Shown: positions 52,324 to 61,466, counted from the first letter of the stretch. The stretch is DNA of 64,000 nt from Inquilinus sp. KBS0705 (GCA_005938025.2 VCCI02000001.1:248001-312000); one strand, 5' to 3'. The notes: generated from the letters alone by a model not told the origin. Translations and numbers: made by a program.

Positions 52324-53652
52324 ATGAACCGTTTCCTGTTTTTATTTGCAGCAGCGATATTAGCCCTTGCGTCCTGTAAAAAGCCCGACTACCAAAAATT
52401 TACCCACGACCCCGAATTGTACCGCAGCACTGTAAAAAAGCTTAACGATATTGTACTCGAAAATAATTTCCCGCCGGTTATAGCTTCACGTAACTATGCT
52501 TATGCCAATATAGCTGCCTACCAAACCATAGCAGCCGGCGACCCAAAACATTACCGCTCGCTATCGGGGCAAATAAAACACCTGCCCGCCACACCACTAC
52601 CCCCTAAGGATAAAGAGATAGATTTTCAATTTGCATCCCTATTATCCTTTTGTTATGTGGGTAACGCGGTAACCTTCCCCGAGGGTAGCATGACTATTTA
52701 CATAGACGAGTTAAAGCAAAAAGTAAAAGATGCCGGCATGCCTTCAGATGTATTTGATAACTCGGTTGCTTACTCGGATGTGGTTGCTAAATATATTATG
52801 CAATGGAGCAAAAAAGATAATTATGCCCAGACGCGCTCGGCAAGTAAATATACCGTTAACCGCCAGGATGGCCGCTGGATACCCACACCACCCATGTATG
52901 CGCAGGCACTTGAGCCGCACTGGGGCGAAATACGGCCAATGGTGTTAGATTCGGCATCACAAATACCGGCGCCAGAGCCGCCTGCTTATAATATGAAAGA
53001 TAAAAACAGCAAGTTTTACAAAGAACTTATGCAGGTAAAAGGAATGGTTGATAGCCTTAGCGTAGATCAAAAGCACATGGCCGATTTTTGGGACGATAAT
53101 GCCTTTAAATTAAATGTTATAGGCCACGCATCGTTTGCTACCAAAAAGTTTTCGCCAGGGGGGCACTGGATGAATATTGCAGGCTATGGGTCGGTTTTAA
53201 GTAAGGCAGACTTTAACACAACCGTGGCCGCTTATGCCGAAACAAGCATTGCTTTGTTTGATGCCTTTATTAATTGTTGGTATGTAAAGTACAAGGCCAA
53301 CAGTGTTCGCCCCGAAACGGTTATTACCAAGCTGATAGATGCCGATTGGAGGCCATATATTCAAACACCGCCATTCCCCGAATATATTAGCGGCCACGCG
53401 GTTATCTCTGCTGCCGCTGCCGAGGTTTTAACATATAATTTTGGCGATAACATAGCCTATACCGATTCATCCGAATCGGAATTTGGCATAGCGCCGCGCA
53501 AGTTTACGTCGTTTCGTAATGCTGCACAGGAGGCCGCCATATCTCGTGTTTATGGCGGAATACATTACAAAATTGCCTGCGATGTAGGCAATGTAACTGG
53601 GCGCAAAATTGGCGACCTGGTGGCCGAAAAATTACAATTGAAAATAAAGTAA
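52324..53652 (+). CDS. Vanadium-dependent haloperoxidase-type lipoprotein (PAP2 superfamily)
   Basis: This 442-aa protein has a type II signal (lipobox LASC, Cys about residue 18). The vanadate/phosphate-binding set of the family is present in order: Lys322/324 and Arg329 in YKANSVRPET, S356-G357-H358 in EYISGHAVIS, and R408 with H414 in SRVYGGIHY. Such proteins oxidise halides with peroxide or, with the same site, act as acid phosphatases; the sequence cannot separate the two. It is anchored in the periplasm or at the surface. The GH65 gene begins 2 bp after its stop, so the two are one transcript. Confidence 0.88.
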   Translation: MNRFLFLFAAAILALASCKKPDYQKFTHDPELYRSTVKKLNDIVLENNFPPVIASRNYAYANIAAYQTIAAGDPKHYRSLSGQIKHLPATPLPPKDKEIDFQFASLLSFCYVGNAVTFPEGSMTIYIDELKQKVKDAGMPSDVFDNSVAYSDVVAKYIMQWSKKDNYAQTRSASKYTVNRQDGRWIPTPPMYAQALEPHWGEIRPMVLDSASQIPAPEPPAYNMKDKNSKFYKELMQVKGMVDSLSVDQKHMADFWDDNAFKLNVIGHASFATKKFSPGGHWMNIAGYGSVLSKADFNTTVAAYAETSIALFDAFINCWYVKYKANSVRPETVITKLIDADWRPYIQTPPFPEYISGHAVISAAAAEVLTYNFGDNIAYTDSSESEFGIAPRKFTSFRNAAQEAAISRVYGGIHYKIACDVGNVTGRKIGDLVAEKLQLKIK

Positions 53653-53654
53653 CC

Positions 53655-55703
53655 ATGGTTTTTATGAGAAGATTTTTATTGGTCTACACGGCTACAATGC
53701 TATTGGCAATATTTAGTGCAACTGCGCAAAGCATAAGCCCATGGATAATTAAAGCCGATAAAATAGACCCCAATAACTATTACGGTATAACTGCCGCTAA
53801 CGGTATGATAGGTATTGTATCATCGCCCGAGCCATTTAAGGTAAAAAATGTGGTGCTTGCCGGTGCATATGATCTTTATGGCCGTGGCCGCGTGAGCAAC
53901 TTTTTAAACAGTTTTAACCTGCTTAACATGTACCTTGAGGTTGATGGCAAACGCCTTGATGCCAAAATGGTAAGCAACTTTAAGCAAGAACTGGATATGC
54001 AGCATGCTGCTTTTACCACCACTTTTGATTACGGCGATAAAGCAACCATAAAATATACTTACTACTCGTTAAGGCAACTCCCTTACACCGTTTTGATGGA
54101 TGTAGCGGTTACCGCTAAAAAATCGATCAATATTACTGCTGCCAGTGTAATGGAGGCCCCTGATGCCTTAAAGGAAGTACAAAATTATTACAACGAGATA
54201 GACCGGCCGCATGTTACTATAAGCCTTTTAACATCAACCGCTAAAAGCCCTACAGGCAAGCTGCAGCTATGTGCCTCAACATCGTTTTTGTTTAACGAAG
54301 AGCATGGTAAAGAGCCACGTGTGATACACGAAATGTGGGATAATAACATGCACCTGATGAAGTTTAGTCATGCTGTTGCTGCCGGGCAAACTTACGCTTA
54401 CGGAGTCACTGGTTCGTCAATCACATCGGCCCACCATGCCGACCCGCTAAACGAGGCAGAGCGTTTAACTATTTTTGCTTTGCTTGAAGGCAAAAAGCGT
54501 TTAATAGAATTTCATAATAAAGCGTGGGACGAGCTTTGGAAAAGCGATATACAAATTGAAGGCGACCCGCAAGCGCAGCAGGATGTGCATAGTATGCTGT
54601 ATCATTTATACTCGTTCTCGCGTGCGGGTACCACCTTATCACCTTCGCCGATGGGTTTATCGGGATTAGGGTATAACGGCCATGTGTTTTGGGACACCGA
54701 CCTGTGGATGTTCCCGGCTATGCTGGTACTGCACCCCGAGATATCAAAATCGATGGTAGAATACCGTTTTGAACGATTAGAGAATGCGCGAAGGAACGCT
54801 TTTTCGCATGGATACAAGGGAGCCATGTTCCCCTGGGAAAGTGCCGATAGCGGGGTAGAGGAAACACCTGTATGGGCATTAAGCGGCCCGTTTGAGCACC
54901 ACATTACTGCCGATGTAGCCAACGCTGCATGGAATTATTACTGCGTAACACAGGATAAACAATGGCTGCGCGAAAAAGGCTGGCCTATATTAAGCGCCAC
55001 CGCCGATTTTTGGGCAAGCAGGGTAGAGCGTAACGGCCCCGGCCATTATGATATTAAAAACGTAGTAGCTGCCGACGAGTGGGCCGAGAATATTGATAAT
55101 AACGCCTTCACCAATGCCGCTGCACAGGCCAACCTGCGCAATGCTACTGCCGCTGCCAAAATATTGGGTATGCAAGCCGATACTGATTGGGTAAATGTGG
55201 CTAACAACATTCCTATTTTAAAAATGGCCAATGGCGTAACACAGGAGCATGCCCAATACAAAGGCGAGGGTATTAAACAAGCCGATGTAAACTTATTAGC
55301 TTATCCACTAAAAACCATTACCGACCCGGCCCAGATAAAAAAAGACCTGGAATACTACGAAACCCGTGTACCAAACGAAGGTACCCCCGCCATGACACAG
55401 GGTGTATTTGCCCTGCTATACGCCCGTTTAGGCGATGGACAAAAGGCTTATCATTGGTTTAAAGAAGCCTATGAGCCCAACCTTAACCCGCCGTTTAGGG
55501 TAATAGCCGAGACCAAGGGCGGCACTAACCCATATTTTGCAACAGGAGCGGGTGGTATTATCCAAAGCCTGCTGATGGGTTTCGGCGGATTGGATATCAC
55601 GCCCGAAGGCATCGTACAATTAAAAAGTAAGCTACCCGCTAATTGGAAATCGTTAAAAATTACAGGTGTTGGGGTAAAGAAGGAAACTTATACGGTGAAG
55701 TAA
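53655..55703 (+). CDS. Secreted glycoside hydrolase family 65 (kojibiose/trehalose-type)
   Basis: This 682-aa protein starts at ATG 53655 or 53664. A signal peptide ends near SATAQ. GH65 blocks: FWDTDLWMFPAMLV, YKGAMFPWESADSG, and the general-acid motif ADEWAENIDNNAFTN with Glu475. A second acid, Glu619 in IAETKGG, is where I recall the water-activating base of secreted GH65 hydrolases; phosphorylases lack it and are cytoplasmic. Hydrolysis of an alpha-diglucoside such as kojibiose is therefore likelier than phosphorolysis. It is coupled to the haloperoxidase gene and near a trehalase. Confidence 0.88.
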   Translation: MVFMRRFLLVYTATMLLAIFSATAQSISPWIIKADKIDPNNYYGITAANGMIGIVSSPEPFKVKNVVLAGAYDLYGRGRVSNFLNSFNLLNMYLEVDGKRLDAKMVSNFKQELDMQHAAFTTTFDYGDKATIKYTYYSLRQLPYTVLMDVAVTAKKSINITAASVMEAPDALKEVQNYYNEIDRPHVTISLLTSTAKSPTGKLQLCASTSFLFNEEHGKEPRVIHEMWDNNMHLMKFSHAVAAGQTYAYGVTGSSITSAHHADPLNEAERLTIFALLEGKKRLIEFHNKAWDELWKSDIQIEGDPQAQQDVHSMLYHLYSFSRAGTTLSPSPMGLSGLGYNGHVFWDTDLWMFPAMLVLHPEISKSMVEYRFERLENARRNAFSHGYKGAMFPWESADSGVEETPVWALSGPFEHHITADVANAAWNYYCVTQDKQWLREKGWPILSATADFWASRVERNGPGHYDIKNVVAADEWAENIDNNAFTNAAAQANLRNATAAAKILGMQADTDWVNVANNIPILKMANGVTQEHAQYKGEGIKQADVNLLAYPLKTITDPAQIKKDLEYYETRVPNEGTPAMTQGVFALLYARLGDGQKAYHWFKEAYEPNLNPPFRVIAETKGGTNPYFATGAGGIIQSLLMGFGGLDITPEGIVQLKSKLPANWKSLKITGVGVKKETYTVK

Positions 55704-55720
55704 GGAATAATATAAATATC

Positions 55721-55746
55721 GTAGAGACGCTATACTTCGCGTCTCC
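55721..55746. repeat. Hairpin repeat, degenerate copy
   Basis: GAGACGC (55724-55730) pairs with GCGTCTC (55739-55745). The sequence GTAGAGACGC-TATACTTC-GCGTCTC is a shortened copy of the repeat at 56093-56142. It lies 18 bp after the GH65 stop. Confidence 0.7.
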
Positions 55747-55790
55747 ATTTAACAAACCAACAAACGCCTTATTCTTCAGTTTTAACAAGC

Positions 55791-56084
55791 ATGAGTAAAC
55801 CTGCAATTATTACAAATCTAACTATTGTAGATATTGACCGGATCATAGAGATGGCATGGGAAGACCGCACGCCATTTGACGCCATTAAAACGCAGTTTGG
55901 CCTTAGCGAACAAAATGTAATAGACCTAATGCGCAGGCAAATGAAGCTATCAAGTTTTAAGATGTGGCGGGCAAGGGTGCAGGGCAGGCAAACCAAGCAT
56001 GCAAAATTACAAGTTGATGGTACCGACAGGTTTAAATGCAACCTGCAACGCCAAATCACCCTGAATAAGATAAGTAAACGTTAA
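55791..56084 (+). CDS. TIGR03643 family small protein (DUF2805)
   Basis: This 97-aa protein has the family pattern: DIDRIIEMAWEDRTPFDAIKTQFGL, then EQNVIDLMRRQMKLSSFKMWRARVQGR, a compact helical fold with HTH-like spacing, and a basic tail. Function is unknown; the basic, helix-turn-helix-like character suggests nucleic-acid binding. It is flanked on both sides by copies of the same hairpin repeat. Confidence 0.85.
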   Translation: MSKPAIITNLTIVDIDRIIEMAWEDRTPFDAIKTQFGLSEQNVIDLMRRQMKLSSFKMWRARVQGRQTKHAKLQVDGTDRFKCNLQRQITLNKISKR

Positions 56085-56092
56085 TACTGATA

Positions 56093-56142
56093 ACGTTTAA
56101 CAAGTAGAGACGCGATACTTCGCGTCTCTACTTGTTAAACGT
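56093..56142. repeat. Perfect inverted repeat, 22-bp arms (REP-like, likely bidirectional terminator)
   Basis: The arm 56093-56114 (begins ACGTTTAACAAG, ends GAGACGCG) is the exact reverse complement of 56121-56142 with loop ATACTT. It fills the whole gap between two convergent genes (stops at 56084 and 56145). The core GTAGAGACGCG matches the copy at 55721. Confidence 0.85.
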
Positions 56143-56144
56143 AA

Positions 56145-57719
56145 TTATTCCCCCTTCTTCTCATCAAACTTATACCGGTTCATCAACTTTAACAGCACCC
56201 CGTTGGTCCAGCCGAAGCCGTCTTGCAGGGGGTATTCGCCGCCGCCGGCGGTAAGGCTGGTATCTACTACGTTGTATTTTTCCAGCAGTTTACCGGTTTG
56301 TTTAAACACGCGGATGTTTAGCTGCAGCCAGCGGGTAGCAATATCCTTGGCTAACTCGCTGTGGCCATAGTTTTCGAGGCCATCAATGGCCATATACTGC
56401 AATGGAGCCCATCCGTTTGGCGCATCCCATTGCTGGCCGCTAAAGTTAAGCGTGGTAACCAAGCCGCCGGGTTTTAAAAAGTTAGCCTTTAAACCTTCGG
56501 CTATTTTTTTGGCTTGTACGGGGCTGGCTATCTTAAACTCCAGTGGAAAGGCTGCTGCCAAGGTTGGTATCGCCGAAAATTGCTGAGTGGCCCAGTTATA
56601 ATCGCCAAACCATTGTGTTTGTTCATTCCAGCAATATTTTAGTATAGCTTTTTTTCGGGACTCTGCCTTTGCAGTATAGGCTTGGTATTGTGCATTATCA
56701 CCTTTAATTTGGTAGCTACGGGCAATGGTTTGCTCCAGGTTATACAGCAGGCAGTTCAGGTCTACAGGTACCAGGTCGGTAGTTTTTATGGTTTCCAGCT
56801 TTACCGATCCATCAAACCAACGGCTGCTAAAGTCCCAGCCCGATGCCGCGGCAGCACGTATGTTATGGTAAAATACCGGTAAGGGCTGCTTAGTCAACTT
56901 GGCCGCATCCACATCTTTTATGTACGATTCTTCCCTGGGCTCATCGCTTTCGTCCCAGTAACGGTTAAGCAAGGTGCCATCATTCATGCGTACTACCCTA
57001 TGTGCTGCCTGGTTATTGCCCAGCGCGGCGCCGCCCAGCATCCAATAGTTGTATTCCTTTATTAGTTGTGGCTGATACTTGGTTAATATAGCATTGCCTT
57101 CGCTTTTTGCCAGCAGGCCAACCATCATCGAAAAAAACGGCGGTTGCGAACGGGTAAGATAATAAGCGCGGTTACCATTAGGTATAAACCCGTAGGTATC
57201 TATAAGGTAGGCAAAATTATCTATCATGTGGCTGATAACCTTTTCCTGGTGACTTTCCTGTAGTCCAAGCATCGTAAAGTACGAATCCCAATAGTATATT
57301 TCGCGGAAACGGCCGCCTGGCACAATGTAAGGGTTGGGCAATGCCGCCAGCGAAGATAGTTTAGATGTTTCATCAGGCTTGCGTTGCAACACTTGCCATA
57401 AGGTATCAATATGCTTGCGTATGCCTTCCTCAATATTCGTTTGAAAAGCATGGGTTGCAGCTGCAGGTACTGTAAAGTTTGTTAATACAAATTCTTTAAG
57501 GTTAAAGCCTGCTTTGCCCAATTGCTCGTTATAGGCCTTCATTATCTGGTATGGCTCATACTTTGGTGTACAATCCACAAAGGTTTTGTTATCCGGAAAT
57601 ATATCAGATGATTGTACCGCTTCAAACAATCCGGGAAATAACTGGCGTGGTGTTTTTTGCTGTGCATTGGCATAAACAGCTAAAAACAAAAATGCTATAA
57701 GGGTAAGCTTCTTTATCAT
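56145..57719 (-). CDS. treA: Periplasmic trehalase (GH37)
   Basis: This 524-aa protein has a signal peptide (cleavage near ANAQ, about residue 20). Trehalase signature 1 (PGGRFREIYYWDSYF, about 134-148) and signature 2 (QQWDAPNGWAPLQYM, in the C-terminal quarter) are both intact, as is GGGEYPLQDGFGWTNGV near the end. It hydrolyses alpha,alpha-trehalose to glucose outside the cytoplasm. It is oriented opposite to the GH65 gene but only 440 bp away, and both act on alpha-linked glucose disaccharides, so they probably serve the same locus. Confidence 0.95.
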   Translation of the reverse strand: MIKKLTLIAFLFLAVYANAQQKTPRQLFPGLFEAVQSSDIFPDNKTFVDCTPKYEPYQIMKAYNEQLGKAGFNLKEFVLTNFTVPAAATHAFQTNIEEGIRKHIDTLWQVLQRKPDETSKLSSLAALPNPYIVPGGRFREIYYWDSYFTMLGLQESHQEKVISHMIDNFAYLIDTYGFIPNGNRAYYLTRSQPPFFSMMVGLLAKSEGNAILTKYQPQLIKEYNYWMLGGAALGNNQAAHRVVRMNDGTLLNRYWDESDEPREESYIKDVDAAKLTKQPLPVFYHNIRAAAASGWDFSSRWFDGSVKLETIKTTDLVPVDLNCLLYNLEQTIARSYQIKGDNAQYQAYTAKAESRKKAILKYCWNEQTQWFGDYNWATQQFSAIPTLAAAFPLEFKIASPVQAKKIAEGLKANFLKPGGLVTTLNFSGQQWDAPNGWAPLQYMAIDGLENYGHSELAKDIATRWLQLNIRVFKQTGKLLEKYNVVDTSLTAGGGEYPLQDGFGWTNGVLLKLMNRYKFDEKKGE

Positions 57720-57800
57720 TAAAATAGGGCTGCAGGCGTTACAAATGGTTTATTAAGCAGCTTATAAATTTAATGTTTTAATGTGCCAAACGCAAGCAAT

Positions 57801-58478
57801 TTATGCTGCTTTAGCTGCGGCTTTAGGTGCTTTTTTTACTTTATCAAGCTTTAAAAAATAGCAGGTGGCTGTAAATAAGGCATACACTATAAATGGCGCG
57901 GCCACAATATCAATGGTGTAGTGTATATGCTGTATAACCAGCAATATAACCAACGCAATGGTAGCAATAAAACCTATTATCTTGTCTGTACGTTTTTGCA
58001 GGCACAAAAACATTAATACAAGGGTAGAGGTATGGCCTGAAAAGAAAAGATCTTTAGTGATACTGGCGTTACCATAAAACAGCCCCGAAATTGGATCTAC
58101 CAGGTGGATGAGTCCGCGGGGTGGGTCAAGCACTACCAGACTAATGCTTGTAAAGCGGGCAAGGTTAATAAATATCAGTGTCCAAACGTATTTGATAAAT
58201 ATATCGGGGTTGCGGGTTGCACGGATAACGGTTAAAATGGCCATTCCCCAAATAATTGCAAATATCGGGTACGACATGTCGTACGATGGTACACGGGCCA
58301 GCAGCCAATCGTTTAAAACCACACCGTTTCTTTTTTCGATATGATTAAAAAACATGGGCATAAATGCTAACAGGATAGCTATAAAAACAGAACCCCATAT
58401 AATTTTATACCGCTTATGCGGGTTTTGCAGGGCCTTAACCCAAATTTGTTTTATAGTAGGAGTATGGTGTTGCGGCAC
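57801..58478 (-). CDS. PAP2-related membrane phosphatase / lipid phosphate transferase-like protein
   Basis: This 225-aa protein has about six membrane spans. Of the PAP2_C (sphingomyelin synthase-like) motifs, SGHTSTLVLMF and HIHYTIDIVAAPF are clear: two His and an Asp at the expected spacing. Members move or remove phospho-head groups on lipids. It lies 81 bp upstream of treA on the same strand, so co-transcription is possible. The C-terminus is Lys/Ala-rich (KKAPKAAAKAA). Confidence 0.82.
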   Translation of the reverse strand: MPQHHTPTIKQIWVKALQNPHKRYKIIWGSVFIAILLAFMPMFFNHIEKRNGVVLNDWLLARVPSYDMSYPIFAIIWGMAILTVIRATRNPDIFIKYVWTLIFINLARFTSISLVVLDPPRGLIHLVDPISGLFYGNASITKDLFFSGHTSTLVLMFLCLQKRTDKIIGFIATIALVILLVIQHIHYTIDIVAAPFIVYALFTATCYFLKLDKVKKAPKAAAKAA

Positions 58479-58648
58479 TCGTTATCAATTAGGAGCGCAA
58501 ATTTATAAAAAGTGTTAATATTAAATAATAGTTATTAAATCATTACCCTAAGTTATTTTTAAGAAAAGCGTAAGATGACAAGCGGGGTACAATGTCTGCC
58601 GGAAAAACATCAATCATTATTATATTGAATGCTTAACAATTTGTTGAT

Positions 58649-58679
58649 TTTGTTTGAATTGTTTTAATGAGTAACTTAA
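58649..58679 (+). promoter_or_regulatory. Candidate promoter of the ethanolamine operon
   Basis: TTTG (58649-58652), a 19-nt spacer, then TAACTTAA (58672-58679), 6 of 8 with TAnnTTTG. The permease start is 30 nt downstream. No cobalamin riboswitch is visible in the 230-bp upstream gap. Confidence 0.4.
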
Positions 58680-58709
58680 GGCGTTGTAAATTTCATAAAA
58701 TTACCGCCT

Positions 58710-60044
58710 TTGGAAAACGTAAATGTTAAACAATTAAAAAAGGTTTTAAAACCAATTCATTTATGGGCAATTGCCGTAGGCCTGGTCATATCTGGCGAAT
58801 ACTTTGGGTGGAATTTTGGTTGGGGGGTAGCAGGTACCATTGGCTTTTTAATAGCTACCGTGGTGGTAACAGTAATGTACATCACCTTTATTTTTAGCTA
58901 TACAGAACTAACTACAACCATACCCCACGCGGGTGGTGCTTTTGCGTACGCATACCGTACCATGGGGCCGTTTGGTGGCTTAATTGCCGGTTATGCCACA
59001 CTGATAGATTTTGTGCTGGCAACGCCTGCTATAGCGTTTTCGTTGGGGAGTTATCTGCACTTTTTGCATCCTGCGCTGGGTGTTTTACCATCAGCATTGT
59101 TTTTTAATGCTGTGTTTATTGCGCTTAATATTTATGGGGTTAAAGAGTCGGCCGCTTTTTCGGTTTTTATAACCATACTGGCAGTAGGCGAGCTATTGCT
59201 TTTTATGGGTGTGGTTGGTCCGCACTTTAAAATGAGCAATTACTTAACCGACCCTATGCCATTTGGTTGGAGCGGTGTATTTGCCGCGCTGCCTTTTGCG
59301 GTATGGTTTTACCTGGCTATTGAAGGTGTAGCCATGGTAGCCGAAGAAGTTGATAACCCTAAAAGAAACATCCCCCGGGGATATATATATGCCCTGGGTA
59401 CACTGGTTTTTTTGGCCCTTGGGGTAATGATACTTACCGGCGGTATTACTAATTGGCACCAGCTAAGCAGCATAGCCTACCCGCTGCCCGAAGCTATTGG
59501 CATTGTGTTGGGTAAAACCAGCGGCCTAACCCAACTATTTGCCAGCATAGGGTTATTCGGGCTTATAGCATCTATACACGGTACCATACTGGCATCATCA
59601 AGGCAGGTGTTTGCAATGGCCCGCAGCGGCTATTTGCCCCGCCCGCTGGCACAGGTAAGCGACAAATTTAAAACACCCCATTGGGCTATTATAGCAGCAG
59701 GGATAATAAGTGTTATAGCACTATATATGGGTACTATCGATCAGATACTCATCCTATCCGTTTTAGGTGCGGTGGTAATGTATATGATGAGCATGATCAG
59801 TCTGTTTATCCTCCGCAAAACCGAGCCGCATATTGAGCGGCCGTTTACGGCGCCATTTTATCCGGTTTTCCCGGCTGTTGCTTTAATTATCGCATCAGTG
59901 TGTATGTTTGCTATTATCTATTACAATTTTAAGATAAGCCTGATATTTTTTGCAGGGCTGGCCTTTATCATGGTGATATTTGTAATAATGGGTAAGCACA
60001 AACAAAAGATAATGGATGATGCAATGCTCGAGAGAGTGGTATAG
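58710..60044 (+). CDS. eat: Ethanolamine permease
   Basis: This 444-aa APC-family transporter has 12 hydrophobic segments. The N-terminus LKPIHLWAIAVGLVISGEYFGWNFGWG (split by its core) is characteristic of the Eat ethanolamine permease, and FAVWFYLAIEGVAMVAEEV is the family substrate-site helix. It imports ethanolamine. It starts at TTG 58710; no in-frame ATG gives the same N-terminus. eutB follows 33 bp downstream. Confidence 0.93.
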   Translation: MENVNVKQLKKVLKPIHLWAIAVGLVISGEYFGWNFGWGVAGTIGFLIATVVVTVMYITFIFSYTELTTTIPHAGGAFAYAYRTMGPFGGLIAGYATLIDFVLATPAIAFSLGSYLHFLHPALGVLPSALFFNAVFIALNIYGVKESAAFSVFITILAVGELLLFMGVVGPHFKMSNYLTDPMPFGWSGVFAALPFAVWFYLAIEGVAMVAEEVDNPKRNIPRGYIYALGTLVFLALGVMILTGGITNWHQLSSIAYPLPEAIGIVLGKTSGLTQLFASIGLFGLIASIHGTILASSRQVFAMARSGYLPRPLAQVSDKFKTPHWAIIAAGIISVIALYMGTIDQILILSVLGAVVMYMMSMISLFILRKTEPHIERPFTAPFYPVFPAVALIIASVCMFAIIYYNFKISLIFFAGLAFIMVIFVIMGKHKQKIMDDAMLERVV

Positions 60045-60077
60045 TTGAACGTACGATAAATCAATCATAGCCTATAA

Positions 60078-61466
60078 ATGTCCTATCAGCACACCATATC
60101 CGGCAAGGTTTACAGGTTTAATAACCTGCGGATATTGCTGGCTAAAGCCTCGCCCTTTCGTACCGGCGATGCATTGGCCGGATTAAGCGCTGATACTTAC
60201 GAGGAACGTGTAGCCGCGCAAATAACGCTTGCCGACGTACCCCTTACTGATTTTTTGAATGAAGCTATTATACCCTACGAAGATGATGAGGTTACCAGGC
60301 TGATAATAGACAACCACGACAGCGAAGGCTTTAAAATTATTAGCCATTTAACCGTTGGCGACTTTAGAGATTGGTTATTGCTGGAGGAGACGGATGGAGC
60401 TGTTTTGCAAAGCATAGCTGCCGCGGTTACTCCCGAAATGGCAGCCGCGGTATCAAAAATAATGCGAAACCAGGACCTTATCGCGGTAGCAAAAAAATGC
60501 GAAATAATAACCAAGTTCCGTAACACCATAGGGTTAAAGGGGCATTTCTCTACACGCCTGCAACCCAACCACCCCACCGACGACCCGCGCGGGATAGCTG
60601 CCAGCCTGATAGAGGGTTTATTATATGGCAGCGGCGACGCGGTTATTGGTATAAACCCTGCAACTGATAGCCCCATGGCTGTAAACAAAATACTGGTTTT
60701 AATAGATAACCTGCGCCAACAATTTGATATACCTGCCCAATCGTGTGTATTAAGCCATATAACTACCACGATTGAACTGATCAATAAAAATGCCCCGGTC
60801 GATCTTTGTTTCCAATCTATAGCCGGTACACAAAAGGCCAATAGCAGTTTTGGTATCAGCTTAAGCTTATTGGCCGAGGCTTATGATGCCACATTATCAT
60901 TAAAGCGGGGCACTGTTGGCCAAAATGTAATGTATTTTGAAACCGGGCAGGGCAGCGCGCTATCAGCCAATGCGCATCACGATGCCGACCAGCAAACCTG
61001 CGAGGCAAGGGCCTACGCGGTGGCAAAAAAATATAACCCTTTCCTGGTAAATTCGGTGGTTGGCTTTATTGGCCCCGAATATTTATACGACGGTAAACAG
61101 ATTATTCGTGCGGCGTTAGAAGACCATTTTTGCGCCAAGTTGCTTGGCCTGCCAATGGGCGTTGATATTTGCTACACTAACCATGCCGAGGCCGACCAGG
61201 ATGATATGGACAACCTGCTTACCTTATTAGGTGTGGCCGGCTGTAATTTTATAATGGGTTTACCGGGTTCTGACGATATTATGCTCAACTATCAGTCTAC
61301 CTCGTTTCATGATGCATTGTACCTGCGCAAGGTGCTGGGCCTTAAACCTGCGCCCGAGTTTGAACAATGGCTAATAAAGCAAGGTATAACCGCCCCCGAT
61401 GGCAGTTTAGCTAAAACGGCTAAACAAAACATGTTAAAGCAAATGGGGGGCTTATGGATAAAATAG
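60078..61466 (+). CDS. eutB: Ethanolamine ammonia-lyase large subunit
   Basis: This 462-aa TIM-barrel catalytic subunit is of the adenosylcobalamin-dependent lyase that turns ethanolamine into acetaldehyde and ammonia. Recognised EutB blocks are FRNTIGLKGHFSTRLQPNHPTDDPRGI, SLLAEAYDATLSLKRGTVGQNVMYFETGQGSALSANAHHDADQQT and GLPMGVDICYTNHAEADQDDMDNLLTLL, each conserved in part. The length is normal. It overlaps eutC by 13 bp, so the subunits are translationally coupled. Confidence 0.97.
   Translation: MSYQHTISGKVYRFNNLRILLAKASPFRTGDALAGLSADTYEERVAAQITLADVPLTDFLNEAIIPYEDDEVTRLIIDNHDSEGFKIISHLTVGDFRDWLLLEETDGAVLQSIAAAVTPEMAAAVSKIMRNQDLIAVAKKCEIITKFRNTIGLKGHFSTRLQPNHPTDDPRGIAASLIEGLLYGSGDAVIGINPATDSPMAVNKILVLIDNLRQQFDIPAQSCVLSHITTTIELINKNAPVDLCFQSIAGTQKANSSFGISLSLLAEAYDATLSLKRGTVGQNVMYFETGQGSALSANAHHDADQQTCEARAYAVAKKYNPFLVNSVVGFIGPEYLYDGKQIIRAALEDHFCAKLLGLPMGVDICYTNHAEADQDDMDNLLTLLGVAGCNFIMGLPGSDDIMLNYQSTSFHDALYLRKVLGLKPAPEFEQWLIKQGITAPDGSLAKTAKQNMLKQMGGLWIK

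Noticed and set aside
58479-58709. Cobalamin riboswitch upstream of the ethanolamine genes
   Set aside because: I looked for the conserved B12-box GCCACTG and the paired core and found neither; the gap is plain AT-rich sequence with a weak promoter.
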